Shown here: positions 13,683 through 22,437 of the stretch, piece by piece
How the letters are laid out: every line of letters starts with the position of its first letter
How positions within the stretch are numbered: position 1 is the first letter of the stretch
DNA from: Pelotomaculum_B sp964543575
Lineage (GTDB): Bacteria; Bacillota; Desulfotomaculia; Desulfotomaculales; Pelotomaculaceae
Reading direction: 5' to 3'
Length of the DNA stretch: 35,283 nucleotides
NCBI GenBank assembly: GCA_964543575.1
Contig: CAZIYV010000018.1
Span: 1-35,283 of the forward strand
The notes under the pieces: generated by a model
Databases searched by the model: none
Told to the model about the DNA's origin: nothing
What the model saw: the letters and a program-made list of their open reading frames with translations, nothing else
Program-made: the position numbers and the translations under genes

Positions 13683-15488
13683 TTAACTTTTGCCTGCGTG
13701 GTAAATCATCAGTGCCCCCGCCTCGTCAAGTTCCGCCTTGATATTGATCTGGGTAGAGGTAATGCTGGCCAGGCGATCTCCCACCTGAACCCGGACACCT
13801 TCGAAAGCTTTCCTGATATATACCTTTCGGCTGCCTTCAGTCTTTATCAACGTCCTGGCCCCCATTTCCGAACCGGCCTCGTTCAGAATAATATCACCGC
13901 CGGCGTTAACCTCACCACCGCGAAACACTCCCTTTATGTTTACGTTCCCCCCCGCGTTAATGATGGTGTTGATGCAGCCGCCCCCCTCTACCTTGACATC
14001 GCCCGAGGACTCTATTTTACTGTTGACTGAGTAGCTGAAAGTGATATTGGCCTTGTTCTTGGCCATATGTCCAATTATTCCCTGGACTTCTTTCATATCA
14101 AGAAGCACCTTGTTCAGTTCCTCAAAAGTTTCAATTTTGAGCATGTTCAAACCGCTCAGCTTTTTCTCTATCATACCGACAAGATCAACCATTTCCCTGG
14201 GAAGAATAAAAGTGTTATTTCCGGTGAGTTTAATTATTTCATTTATTGAACCGGGAATCCTGGCATATTTCTTATCTATCAGCAGTTGGACCAGTTGACC
14301 GGTTTTCACATTCTTTTTGGTAGCCTGTTCGGCAAGACCGGATACAACCTGAGTTAGCTCGGAAAAATCCTTATATAATGTATCGAGAAGTTTGCTGAAC
14401 GCTTTAAAAAAGCTGTTGTTCCCCCCAGCGACAAGGTTTCCACCGGTTATGTTCTGAACTGCGGTGATATCCCCCTGGGCGGCTATCTGGGCGCCGAAGA
14501 TCATGCCCATAATGTTGACTTTTCCAGCAGCCTGAAGGGTCATTCCTTCACAGACGTTGCCATGGACAACCACATCGCCTTTAAAGCGTATGTTGCCTGA
14601 TTGGATATCAATATCGCCTCTTTTGTGCAGGACAGGGTCCACATCAATAAAGCAGCTTCTCCCCAGTTTCTTTGTTATAGGCCGCCCGCCTATCAGGGCC
14701 ATAGCCTTATTGCCGTCAGGAGAGACTTCCACTCCCTTGCCGCCTGTAAGTTCGTAAATCACAGGCTTGGGCGGTATTATTATTTCCCCGTTTACTTTCC
14801 TGCCCTGCTTACCCTGTACGCCAGGATGTCTTTCTGCCAACAAACTGCCGGCATCAACAGAGGTAATCTCGCCGATATCCCTGAAATCCACCTTGTCACC
14901 CGTGGTATCAACCTTCTGTCCCTCGGGTCCGGTAGGGAATTTTAAGTCAATACGGTCATTGGTCGTTTCTCCCGGCGGTTCGCCCTCCGTTATCAGGTAA
15001 TTCCCACTTTGCGGCTTGGCGTAGATAGCCTGGATTTCACTGTGCTTAATCCCAAAAGTGACATTTTTCTTTGACAGCGCCTGCAATATCTCAACCAGGG
15101 TAAATGGACAGGTGTTTTCATCCCTGCTGACACTCCGGAGCACCAGGTCGGTTTCAGGTCCGGTGTCTTCCACAGAATAGCGGGTGGCATTCCCCGTTTT
15201 AACCTGCAGTGAAACCGATAAACCGTCAGGAGCGACAGTAAGCAGGTAAGAACCGGGTTCCTCGACTGTTGAAGGCTTTAAAACAATTTCATCTTTTTCG
15301 TTGACTATAGTCCGGCCGGTCATCAGATTTCCGTTTATAAAAAGCTCCACACCTGAGCAGGGAGTAATGGTTAAGACCCCACCGCCGTCAGAAACGGGGT
15401 TTTTTACATACACTTTGCCGCCCTTAACCCAAACCCCTTCAAAACCATTTTCCACAACATTTATTTCCCTACCATTCTCCACCGCCAT
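13683..15488 (-). CDS. FapA / DUF342 family protein
   Basis: About 601 residues. The C-terminal two thirds hold the glycine-rich parallel beta-helix repeats of DUF342: GDIDIQSGNIRFKGDVVVHG, then AAGKVNIMGMIFGAQIAAQG, and after a helical coiled-coil segment at about 365-500, SGDVKVEGGGCINTIINAGG. The N terminus has a small beta-rich domain. Family members include FapA (flagellar assembly protein A); others are of unknown role, so flagellar function is not assured, and no flagellar gene is nearby. The ATG chosen follows AGAGGAGG; an earlier in-frame ATG would add 22 hydrophobic residues without a ribosome site. It lies downstream of yqhV and just upstream of the pyr promoter. Confidence 0.85.
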   Translation of the reverse strand: MAVENGREINVVENGFEGVWVKGGKVYVKNPVSDGGGVLTITPCSGVELFINGNLMTGRTIVNEKDEIVLKPSTVEEPGSYLLTVAPDGLSVSLQVKTGNATRYSVEDTGPETDLVLRSVSRDENTCPFTLVEILQALSKKNVTFGIKHSEIQAIYAKPQSGNYLITEGEPPGETTNDRIDLKFPTGPEGQKVDTTGDKVDFRDIGEITSVDAGSLLAERHPGVQGKQGRKVNGEIIIPPKPVIYELTGGKGVEVSPDGNKAMALIGGRPITKKLGRSCFIDVDPVLHKRGDIDIQSGNIRFKGDVVVHGNVCEGMTLQAAGKVNIMGMIFGAQIAAQGDITAVQNITGGNLVAGGNNSFFKAFSKLLDTLYKDFSELTQVVSGLAEQATKKNVKTGQLVQLLIDKKYARIPGSINEIIKLTGNNTFILPREMVDLVGMIEKKLSGLNMLKIETFEELNKVLLDMKEVQGIIGHMAKNKANITFSYSVNSKIESSGDVKVEGGGCINTIINAGGNVNIKGVFRGGEVNAGGDIILNEAGSEMGARTLIKTEGSRKVYIRKAFEGVRVQVGDRLASITSTQINIKAELDEAGALMIYHAGKS

Positions 15489-15643
15489 TAATATCCTCCT
15501 CTGTGGAAACATAACTACAGGTAAAAGGAAGCAAAACTTAATAAGATATGACAAAAAACCTTAAAAAATCAATTATAAATTGTTTATTCTCCACAAAAAA
15601 GAATGCTCCTGCCGCCCTGGTTAAAACTTACCTGTTTTTTCAC

Positions 15644-15919
15644 CTAAAGCTTATTTATTCCTACAAATATTAAAACAACCCCACCTATGATTATTAACAT
15701 ACCCAGTGGTGAGCTTTTGCCGGCCAGGCCGATCAGACCCAGACTGGTAACTGTGAGCAGAACTGTAGGTCCTACTATTGCCAGCAAGGAGTTTATTTTA
15801 AAAGCGGCTTCAACCCTGCCGAACAAAAGCATCAAAAACGCGGCTGAAAATTCAATTGTGGCGGATAAAAACCTGACCCCGGCCATGCCCAAAACTATTT
15901 TGTCAACTGTCTCAAACAC
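15644..15919 (-). CDS. yqhV: YqhV family (DUF2619) small membrane protein
   Basis: A 91-residue protein with three hydrophobic helices. It matches what I recall of B. subtilis YqhV: an MxxMAGxRF opening, the FSAAFLML and INSLLAIVGP segments, and a C-terminal GGVVLIFVGI. YqhV lies next to the spoIIIA operon in Bacillus; its function is not established. The start is a GTG behind GGAGGAG; an ATG nine codons upstream has no ribosome site. It precedes the fapA-like gene by about 155 bp and is divergent from comA. Family call is good, role unknown. Confidence 0.82.
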   Translation of the reverse strand: MFETVDKIVLGMAGVRFLSATIEFSAAFLMLLFGRVEAAFKINSLLAIVGPTVLLTVTSLGLIGLAGKSSPLGMLIIIGGVVLIFVGINKL

Positions 15920-16051
15920 GATGACTCCTCCCATGCCTGTCTTCATTTTAAAACTTCTTATGCCGCGTTCATTTAATAAATGACTTACAGTTTATCCCTG
16001 CCCGCCTGGTAACAATTTTGATTTTAGCTGAATACGCTAAAAAAAATCCAG

Positions 16052-16087
16052 TGGCGCCGCGCGGCCAGCAACCCTGGCTTGGCGCCG
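16052..16087 (+). other. GC-rich nested inverted repeat before comA
   Basis: TGGCGCC and GGCGCC arms (16052-16058, 16081-16086) enclose an inner GCCAG-CAACC-CTGGC hairpin (16064-16078). It ends 17 nt before the comA ATG and just upstream of its AGAGGCGG ribosome site. It could limit or switch comA translation. It does not fit a riboswitch family I can verify. Confidence 0.5.
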
Positions 16088-16103
16088 GAAAAGAGGCGGC
16101 TCG

Positions 16104-16907
16104 ATGAATGAACTGGCGGCTGTTAACCATTGGCGGAGAATAATTTCATTACCCATCGGGGGCAGGACCGGTAAGCCCAGAACAGAGGGCCTGACCATGG
16201 TTATAGACAAAGGCCTGGGGTTAAATGAGACGAAAGACTTATTTGAGGTTGCCGCAAATTATATTGACTTTTTAAAACTCGGCTTCGGCACATCAGCGCT
16301 GTACACACGGGACATCTTGGCCCAAAAAATCAACATGGCCAATAGTTACGGGGTAATGATCTACCCGGGCGGCACATTTATGGAAATTGCCATTTCCCAA
16401 AACAAATTGAAAGAATACATCAATATGGTCAGCAGGTTGGGATATACGGCTATTGAGGTTTCCGACGGCACGGTAAATGTCAGCCAGGAGGTGAGAGAGA
16501 GCGCCATTGCCATGGCCCTGGACGCGGGTCTGCTGGTTCTGACCGAAGTGGGCAAAAAAAACCTGCGGGATAAGGTCCAGATGGAACACTATGCCGGACA
16601 GATCAGGAAGGATCTTGACAGGGGCGCCTTCAGGGTAATTATAGAGGGCAGGGAATCAGGCAAGGATGCCGGTTTTTATGACGGGAAAGGCCGGTTTATC
16701 GCAAGTGAGATGGAACAGATCCTGGAAGCGGTTGGCGACACCAGCCTGCTGATCTGGGAAGCGCCCTTAAAGCAGCAACAGCAGGAACTCATAACCCGTT
16801 TTGGTCCAAATGTTAACCTTGGCAACATCCCTTCCAATGAGGCTCTCGCCCTGGAAGCGCTGCGGGTTGGGTTACGGGGTGACACCCTGCGCCTGCAGTT
16901 TGATTAG
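16104..16907 (+). CDS. comA: Phosphosulfolactate synthase (ComA / YitD family)
   Basis: The family adds sulfite to phosphoenolpyruvate to make (R)-2-phospho-3-sulfolactate, the first step of coenzyme M synthesis in methanogens; in Bacillus the YitD homologue is linked to sulfolactate of spores. The 267-residue barrel shows KPRTEGLTMVIDKGLGL, a LKLGFGTSAL strand, YPGGTFMEIA, an IEVSDGTV strand, and GRESGKDAGFYD followed by an IWEAPLKQQQ segment. A GC-rich hairpin precedes the gene. Downstream is UPF0756; no comB, comC or comDE is visible within the window, so the fate of the product is open. A role in spore sulfolactate rather than coenzyme M is inference from the likely host. Confidence 0.9.
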   Translation: MNELAAVNHWRRIISLPIGGRTGKPRTEGLTMVIDKGLGLNETKDLFEVAANYIDFLKLGFGTSALYTRDILAQKINMANSYGVMIYPGGTFMEIAISQNKLKEYINMVSRLGYTAIEVSDGTVNVSQEVRESAIAMALDAGLLVLTEVGKKNLRDKVQMEHYAGQIRKDLDRGAFRVIIEGRESGKDAGFYDGKGRFIASEMEQILEAVGDTSLLIWEAPLKQQQQELITRFGPNVNLGNIPSNEALALEALRVGLRGDTLRLQFD

Positions 16908-16955
16908 AATGATTGGTAATAACAGCCATTAGTAAAACATATATTTAATCACTTA

Positions 16956-17435
16956 TTGCTTAATGACGGGGGAAGAAGCCATGCCGGGGTAAATTTACTG
17001 GTGGCGCTGCTGCTGGTGGGGATAGTCGCCCATTCAAACCTTATCGCAACAGCCGCCTGTGTACTGTTAGTTATAAAATTCACCAATCTGCAGATCTTGT
17101 TTCCCCTGCTGGAAAGACGCGGCCTTGAACTGGGGCTGTTATTCCTGATGCTTTCCATCCTGGTCCCGCTGGCCAACGGGATGGTCTCAGTAAAAGAAAT
17201 ACTCTATAACACTGTCTCGCTGCCCGGCATCCTGGCCGTCGTGGGCGGGGCCGCGGCAACCCACTTAAACGCCCGTGGCCTGACCCTGCTCAAAGTGGAT
17301 CCAGAGATAATATTTGGCATGATTCTCGGTTCCATATTGGGCATAGTCTTTTTACACGGTGTGCCTGTCGGCCCGTTGATGGCATCAGGCATAGCGGCCC
17401 TGCTGATGCCCCTGGTTAAGCTTTCAAGGCGCTAG
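16956..17435 (+). CDS. UPF0756 / DUF441 membrane protein (YtwI-like)
   Basis: About 145-159 residues with four to five hydrophobic helices, including GVNLLVALLLVGIVAHSN, a GLLFLMLSILVPLANGM segment and a C-terminal VPVGPLMASGIAALL. This is the UPF0756 pattern as I recall it; function is unknown. The start is uncertain: TTG at 16956 has no clear ribosome site, while GGGGGAAG at about 16967 would favour a later start before the first helix. It follows comA by 48 bp on the same strand. Its 3' end overlaps the convergent rluD-type gene by 12 bp. Confidence 0.82.
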   Translation: MLNDGGRSHAGVNLLVALLLVGIVAHSNLIATAACVLLVIKFTNLQILFPLLERRGLELGLLFLMLSILVPLANGMVSVKEILYNTVSLPGILAVVGGAAATHLNARGLTLLKVDPEIIFGMILGSILGIVFLHGVPVGPLMASGIAALLMPLVKLSRR

Positions 17436-18338
17436 TTTTTTTATAATTGCCGCAAGCTCCGCCGGCAGGGGCGCCTCGAATTCCAGGTAAGAGCCGGTAC
17501 GGGGGTGCTTGAAGCCAAGCGCCGCAGCATGCAGAAATTGCCCTGTCAGACCAAAATGCGGCCTGGCAGGGCCGTATTTTGGGTCACCTACCACAGGGTG
17601 GCCGATAAAAGACAGATGTACCCTGATCTGGTGAGTACGTCCGGTTTCAAGCTTTAATTCCAGGCAGGTGTAGTTATCGTATCGCTGAAGCACTTTATAT
17701 CTGGTAACCGCGTTTTTTGCGTTTTTTTGGACCACGGCCATTTTCTGCCTGTTGCCCGGGTCACGTCCTATAGGGGCGTCTATAACTCCAGTTTCTTCCC
17801 TGACCTGACCGTGTACCAGCGCCAGGTAGCGGCGGGTGATCGACCTGTCCTTCAATTGTTGGGCCAGGCTTAAGTGGGCAAAGTCGTTTTTTGCAACCAT
17901 AATGAGCCCGGAAGTGTCCTTATCCAGCCTGTGCACAATACCGGGGCGTGTTACGCCGTTAATCCCGGAAAGATCCCGGCAGTGAAAGAGAAGCGCGTTT
18001 ACCAGCGTACCGGAGTAATTGCCGGCGGCAGGGTGAACAACCATCCCCCTTGGTTTGTTTATAACAACAACATCGCTGTCCTCAAAGTATATGTCCAGTG
18101 GTATCGCTTCCGGTTTTAATTCCAGCCCTTCCGGCGCGGGGATCTCCAGTCTCACCAGGTCCCCCTGTTTCACCTTGTGGCTCGCCCGGACTTTCTCTCC
18201 GTTAACTGAAGCCAGCCCACCGGCTATTAGTTTCTGAATATGCGTACGGGTTAAAACTTCGGTTTCAGCGGCGAGAAATACGTCGATCCTCTTGCCGGTG
18301 TCATTTTCCCCCGCTTCATAATAATTTATCGTCACCAT
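17424..18338 (-). CDS. rluD: RluA-family 23S rRNA pseudouridine synthase (RluD-like)
   Basis: Isomerises specific uridines to pseudouridine in large-subunit rRNA. An N-terminal S4 RNA-binding domain (about residues 14-75, THIQKLIAGGLASVNG) is followed by the catalytic domain with the signature HRLDKDTSGLIMVAKN (active-site Asp near 140) and the GRTHQIRVH motif near 235. Size (304 residues) and S4 domain fit RluD / YlyB-type enzymes; the exact target site cannot be fixed from sequence. It begins in a TAATG overlap with the lspA stop, the usual lspA-rluD pair in Firmicutes. Confidence 0.93.
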   Translation of the reverse strand: MVTINYYEAGENDTGKRIDVFLAAETEVLTRTHIQKLIAGGLASVNGEKVRASHKVKQGDLVRLEIPAPEGLELKPEAIPLDIYFEDSDVVVINKPRGMVVHPAAGNYSGTLVNALLFHCRDLSGINGVTRPGIVHRLDKDTSGLIMVAKNDFAHLSLAQQLKDRSITRRYLALVHGQVREETGVIDAPIGRDPGNRQKMAVVQKNAKNAVTRYKVLQRYDNYTCLELKLETGRTHQIRVHLSFIGHPVVGDPKYGPARPHFGLTGQFLHAAALGFKHPRTGSYLEFEAPLPAELAAIIKKLAP

Positions 18339-18796
18339 TAATCCACACTGCCCTTTTCACTTTTCCAACTGCCATCTCTCAGCAGTTCCCAGACCAAAAG
18401 GCAAGCTCCGATGAAAATCGCCGCGTCAGCTAGGTTGAAGACCGGCCATACCCTGAAATCCAGGAAATCCACAACCCTGCCGTAGCGCAGTCGATCCGCC
18501 AGGTTGCCAAGCGCCCCTCCTAAGATAAAACCCAAACCGTATCTGATCAGGATCTTTTCAGGAGGTATATGCCGGTAAACTACCAGCACCCCGATCACCA
18601 GCAAAACACCGACTGCTATGAACAGGGGTGTTTGATAAGCCAGCAGACCAAAGGCTGCCCCTGGATTCATAATGTAAGTAAGATAAAAAAACGGGGGAGC
18701 GACCGGAATCGATTCTCCCAGAAACATTAAAGATTGCACCGCTGCTTTGGAGGCCTGGTCCATTAAAAATGTGGCTAAAATTACAGCAAAAAACAT
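18338..18796 (-). CDS. lspA: Lipoprotein signal peptidase (signal peptidase II)
   Basis: Membrane aspartyl protease that cleaves diacylglyceryl-prolipoproteins. The 152-residue protein has four hydrophobic helices and the conserved blocks DQASKAAVQ, NPGAAFGLL, GGALGNLADRL, RVVDFLDF and FNLADAAI; the two catalytic aspartates lie in VVDFLDF and FNLADA. The ATG has only a weak ribosome site. Upstream, TGGTAAAAT could be an extended -10 element, without a clear -35. A terminator separates it from the thioredoxin-like gene, so it probably has its own promoter. Confidence 0.96.
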   Translation of the reverse strand: MFFAVILATFLMDQASKAAVQSLMFLGESIPVAPPFFYLTYIMNPGAAFGLLAYQTPLFIAVGVLLVIGVLVVYRHIPPEKILIRYGLGFILGGALGNLADRLRYGRVVDFLDFRVWPVFNLADAAIFIGACLLVWELLRDGSWKSEKGSVD

Positions 18797-18935
18797 AACA
18801 TCACCATAGATAATTTTACCATACTTTGCCTTCCCCGGATCTTAAATAAAACCTCTTACATGAAAGTTTTGCCAAAAGCTACTTCTTGAATTCCCACCTG
18901 ACCATATTTTCTTAAAATCGCATCAGATGTTTACA

Positions 18936-18965
18936 CAAAAAAAAGCTGCTGGATTAACAGCAGCT
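18936..18965 (-). terminator. Rho-independent terminator after the mini-thioredoxin gene
   Basis: On the minus strand an 8-bp stem AGCTGCTG / CAGCAGCT with a 6-nt loop is followed by eight consecutive T. It ends the ileS transcript 11 bp after the thioredoxin-like stop codon. Textbook form. Confidence 0.93.
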
Positions 18966-18975
18966 CGTAGTAATT

Positions 18976-19221
18976 TTATTTTTCGTCGCTTTCCTGAATC
19001 CATTTTTTAATCTCACTTTTAGAAGGAACCCGCCCGCTGGAGATCAATTTGCCGTCTATGACCAGGCCTGGCGTACGAAGTATGTTGTATTTTAATATTT
19101 CCTCCATTTTTTCCACTTTTTCAATCCTGATGTCCAGGTCAATACCGTTTACAACATCTTCAACATCTTTGGCCAGAGTTTTGCACCTCCGGCAGCCAGA
19201 ACCAAGTATTTTTATATCCAT
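18976..19221 (-). CDS. Small thioredoxin-like redox protein (CRRC active site)
   Basis: An 81-residue protein with the opening MDIKILGSGCRRCKTLA. The C-x2-C motif after the first strand, the cis-proline-type RTPGLVIDGKLISSGRVPS segment and the final helix match the 'redox-active disulfide protein 2' / mini-thioredoxin family. Relatives act as dithiol reductants in anaerobes; the partner is unknown. The ATG has AAAGGTGG upstream. It follows ileS by about 75 bp and ends just before a strong terminator, so it probably shares the T-box-controlled ileS transcript. Confidence 0.88.
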   Translation of the reverse strand: MDIKILGSGCRRCKTLAKDVEDVVNGIDLDIRIEKVEKMEEILKYNILRTPGLVIDGKLISSGRVPSKSEIKKWIQESDEK

Positions 19222-19296
19222 ATCTTACAGCCACCTTTCTCGTTTACTGCTATGACGTAATATATTATTTAACGCGTGGCCATTTGGCAAATCCTT

Positions 19297-22086
19297 TTAA
19301 AAGCTAGATTTTATTACTCCGGCACACCTGGGGCAGAGAGTCGGATGAGCGGCGTCAGAGCCTACACCCTCGTGATACATCCAGCACCGTTCACATTTTC
19401 CGGTGCCGGCCGGCCGCACCACGACCGCCAGTTCCGGCATGGACTCAATTTTTCTGGCGCTTTCCGGCTGGCTCCCCAGTGGCGCCAGAGACACATCTGA
19501 AACAATAAATAACGTGGCCAGACTGTCTGACATGGGCTCCAGGAAAGCATACAGCTCTTGGCCGGCATAAAGATCAACCAAGGCCTCCAGGGAGTTGCCT
19601 ATCAACTTGTCCCGCCGCGCCTCTTCCAGGGCTTTGGTTACCTCACCGCGCACAGAAAGCAGTCGCTCCCATTTCTGTTCCAATTCCACATCCAGATAGT
19701 CCTCTACAATTTCCGGCATCTCGGCCAGTTGGACACTGACCATTCCACTATTATCGCCGGGCATGTGCCGCCATATTTCCTCGGCGGTAAAGGCCAGGAC
19801 AGGCGTCAGCAGGCGGACCAGCGCCGACAGCACGTCATACATGACCGTCTGGGCGGCCCGGCGTTCTATTGAGGCGCCGGGCATAGTATAAAGCCGGTCT
19901 TTTATTATATCCAGGTAGAGGGCGCTCATATCAATGGTGCAGAAATCATGAATAGCGTGGTAAACAACATGATATTCGTAATCAAAGTAAGCGCTGGTAG
20001 TTTTCTGAACCAGTTTCTGCAGCCTGGCCTGCGCCCAGCGGTCTATTTCAAGCATTTCTTCGCGGCGGACCCTGTGTCTGGCTGGGTCAAAGTCATACAG
20101 GTTGCCCAGGAGGAAACGGCAGGTATTCCTGATCTTGCGGTAAGCTTCGGTAACCTGTTTCAAAATACTGGACGACGCCGCCAGGTCGCTCCGGTAGTCC
20201 GCGGAACTCACCCACAGGCGCAGGATATCCGCCCCTAACTGCTTGATCACTTTGGCGGGGTCAACCACGTTGCCCAGTGATTTAGATTGTTTGCGACCCT
20301 GTTCATCCACCACAAAACCGTGTGTCAGCACAGCCCTGTAGGGCGCCTGCCCGTTGACAGCCACGGAAGTTGACAAAGATGAGTTGAACCAGCCCCTGTG
20401 CTGATCGCTGCCTTCCAGGTAGAGATCAGCCGGCCAGCACAGGTCCGGCCAGACTGATTTTTCATCCAGCACCCCAAAGTGACTGGTGCCTGAGTCAAAC
20501 CAAACATCCATGATATCGGTCTCCTTGGTAAAATCCAGGCAGCCGCACTGCGGACAGGCCACCCCGGCGGGCAGCAGTTCCCGCGCGGGCCTGGCAAACC
20601 AGACGTCTGAGCCGTACTGCCGGAAAAGACCCTGCAGATGCTCTATGGTCTTGTGGTTTATTAACTCTTTTCCACAGTCCTGGCAATAAAAGATCGGTAT
20701 GGGCACACCCCAGCTGCGCTGCCGGGAAATGCACCAGTCACCCCGGTTGGCTACCATATTGTAGATGCGCTCTTCGCCCCACCCTGGAATCCAGCGTACC
20801 GTTCTGATCGCATCCAGGGTAGGCTGGCGGAAGCCGTCAATTGAAGCAAACCACTGCTCGGTAGCCCGGAAAAAAACAGGCTTCTTGCAGCGCCAGCAGT
20901 GGGGATACTGGTGCAGTACCGTTGAGTGATGCATCAGGTGGCCACGGTTATTCAGCTCTTCGACCACTGCTTTATTCGCGTCCAGGTAAAACTGACCGGC
21001 AAAAAGTCCACCCTCTTCGGTAAAGCGGCCTTTAGCGTCTACCGGAGAAATTACCGGCAGGTTGTATTTCTTGCCTACAACAAAGTCCTCCATGCCGTGT
21101 CCCGGCGCGGTATGCACACAACCGGTGCCCTGTTCAAGAGTAACGTGCTCACCCAGGATCAGCAGGGAAGCCCTGTCCGCAAAGGGATGGCCGCACTCGA
21201 TCAACTCCAGCTCTGAGCCTTTATAATTACCGATTACTTCCGCGCCCCGCAGGCCGGCGGTTTCAAGGAAATTGTCTTTCAGTTCCCTGGCCACCAGGTA
21301 TTTGTCCTGACCACACCGCAGCAGCACATACTCAAAATCCGGGTGCAGGGAGATAGCCACGTTGGCGGGGAGAGTCCAGGGAGTGGTAGTCCAGATTACC
21401 ACGTAAGTATCTTTTTCTGAAAGAATACCTTTTCCGTTTTTCACCGGAAATCTTACGTAAATGGAAGACGAGTGCTTATCCCCGTACTCCACCTCGGCCT
21501 CTGCCAGGGCTGTTTCACAGGTGGCGCACCAGTAGACCGGCTTTAAACCTTTATAGATGTACCCTTTTTCCGCCATATCACCAAAAACGCCGATCTGGCG
21601 GGCTTCGTAATGCGGCATCAGGGTGAGGTAAGGTTTTTCCCACAAACCCCTCACACCTAACCGTTGAAACTCTGCCCTCTGGATTTCCACAAACTTTAGA
21701 GCAAAATCTTTACATTTGTTCCGGAACTCCACCGGCTCTATCTCGTGGCGGTTTAAACCAAAAGCCTTGATCGCCTGCTGCTCGATCGGCAGGCCGTGCG
21801 TGTCCCAGCCAGGCACATAGGGTGCGTCATAGCCTGACATGGAGTGGAATTTAACCACAATGTCTTTTAGCACTTTATTCAAAACGTGGCCCAGGTGGAT
21901 ATGCCCGTTGGCATAGGGAGGGCCGTCGTGCAGGATGAATTTTGGGCGGCCGCTGTTCTTTTCCTGAACCTTTTGGTAAATATCAATCTCATCCCAAAAT
22001 TTTAAAAACTCCGGCTCCCTTTCCGGTAGATTTGCCCTCATCGGAAAGCTGGTCTTAGGCAAATTCAAGGTTTTACTGTAGTCCAT
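19297..22086 (-). CDS. ileS: Isoleucyl-tRNA synthetase
   Basis: Charges tRNA-Ile. The 929-residue class Ia synthetase has the HIGH-type motif at 56-67 (PPYANGHIHLGH) and the KMSKS-type motif KQSKSLGN near residue 602. It has an editing CP1 insertion, an anticodon-binding helical domain, and a C-terminal zinc finger near 895-922 (CERCW ... CPRC), as in bacterial-type IleRS. Start is ATG with GAGGTG nine bases upstream. Expression should depend on the isoleucine T-box about 480 bp upstream. The DNA between T-box and start is filled with hairpin repeats, one of which copies this ribosome site and start codon. Confidence 0.97.
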   Translation of the reverse strand: MDYSKTLNLPKTSFPMRANLPEREPEFLKFWDEIDIYQKVQEKNSGRPKFILHDGPPYANGHIHLGHVLNKVLKDIVVKFHSMSGYDAPYVPGWDTHGLPIEQQAIKAFGLNRHEIEPVEFRNKCKDFALKFVEIQRAEFQRLGVRGLWEKPYLTLMPHYEARQIGVFGDMAEKGYIYKGLKPVYWCATCETALAEAEVEYGDKHSSSIYVRFPVKNGKGILSEKDTYVVIWTTTPWTLPANVAISLHPDFEYVLLRCGQDKYLVARELKDNFLETAGLRGAEVIGNYKGSELELIECGHPFADRASLLILGEHVTLEQGTGCVHTAPGHGMEDFVVGKKYNLPVISPVDAKGRFTEEGGLFAGQFYLDANKAVVEELNNRGHLMHHSTVLHQYPHCWRCKKPVFFRATEQWFASIDGFRQPTLDAIRTVRWIPGWGEERIYNMVANRGDWCISRQRSWGVPIPIFYCQDCGKELINHKTIEHLQGLFRQYGSDVWFARPARELLPAGVACPQCGCLDFTKETDIMDVWFDSGTSHFGVLDEKSVWPDLCWPADLYLEGSDQHRGWFNSSLSTSVAVNGQAPYRAVLTHGFVVDEQGRKQSKSLGNVVDPAKVIKQLGADILRLWVSSADYRSDLAASSSILKQVTEAYRKIRNTCRFLLGNLYDFDPARHRVRREEMLEIDRWAQARLQKLVQKTTSAYFDYEYHVVYHAIHDFCTIDMSALYLDIIKDRLYTMPGASIERRAAQTVMYDVLSALVRLLTPVLAFTAEEIWRHMPGDNSGMVSVQLAEMPEIVEDYLDVELEQKWERLLSVRGEVTKALEEARRDKLIGNSLEALVDLYAGQELYAFLEPMSDSLATLFIVSDVSLAPLGSQPESARKIESMPELAVVVRPAGTGKCERCWMYHEGVGSDAAHPTLCPRCAGVIKSSF

Positions 22087-22136
22087 TTCTTAAAACACCT
22101 CACTTAATCATTATGTAAAATAAATGACAACCTCAT

Positions 22137-22268
22137 TCAAACAACTTCTGGCGCTGTCAAAAGCAAGCATAGCGAGGAAGACAGGGCCAGGCGGGACGGA
22201 GCGTACTTATTTCGTACGTGAGTACCCGCCCAGTTTTCGATAGAATCAAGATTTTGCTTGCAGTACAT
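22137..22268 (-). other. Possible upstream ORF (43 codons) in the ileS leader
   Basis: An ATG preceded by GCGAGGTGTTTTAAAA copies the context of the true ileS start (GTGAGGTGTTTTAAGAA). It opens a frame of 43 codons beginning MYCKQNLDSIENW, which ends 50 nt before ileS. It contains one isoleucine codon and no recognisable domain. Its sequence runs through a hairpin repeat, so it is most likely a by-product of the tandem duplication rather than an evolved leader peptide. Confidence 0.35.
22150..22261. repeat. Hairpin repeat element, copy A
   Basis: Contains the shared words GCAAGCATAGCGAGGAAGAC and GGGACGGAGCGTACTT, then TCGTACGTGAGTACC. Nested arms are GCAAGCA / TGCTTGC (22163, 22255), GGCGGG / CCCGCC (22190, 22225) and CGTAC / GTACG (22202, 22214), so it folds into one long hairpin on either strand. 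Confidence 0.8.
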
Positions 22269-22316
22269 TTTTAAAACACCTCGCTTAAACAAGTAGAGTA
22301 AAGTCAAACAGCCCCG

Positions 22317-22436
22317 GGCGCTGTCAAAAGCAAGCATAGCGAGGAAGACGGGATTGGACGGGACGGAGCGTACTTGTCATCGTACGTGAGTACCTTCCGG
22401 CGACCTCTTGACAATGCTAGTTTTCAAAGACACCAA
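22317..22436. repeat. Hairpin repeat element, copy B
   Basis: Starts 167 bp after copy A with the same GCGCTGTCAAAAGCAAGC words, and shares the GACGGAGCGTACTT and TCGTACGTGAGTACC core. The flanking arms differ and pair less well than in A or C. Upstream sequence back to the copied ribosome site also matches copy A, showing that the duplicated unit is about 170-180 bp. Confidence 0.75.
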
Positions 22437-22437
22437 A

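Noticed and set aside
16023..16087. SAM-type or other known riboswitch upstream of comA
   Set aside because: A CAACC word in a hairpin loop recalls S-box RNA, but the other conserved elements are absent and the region is too short.
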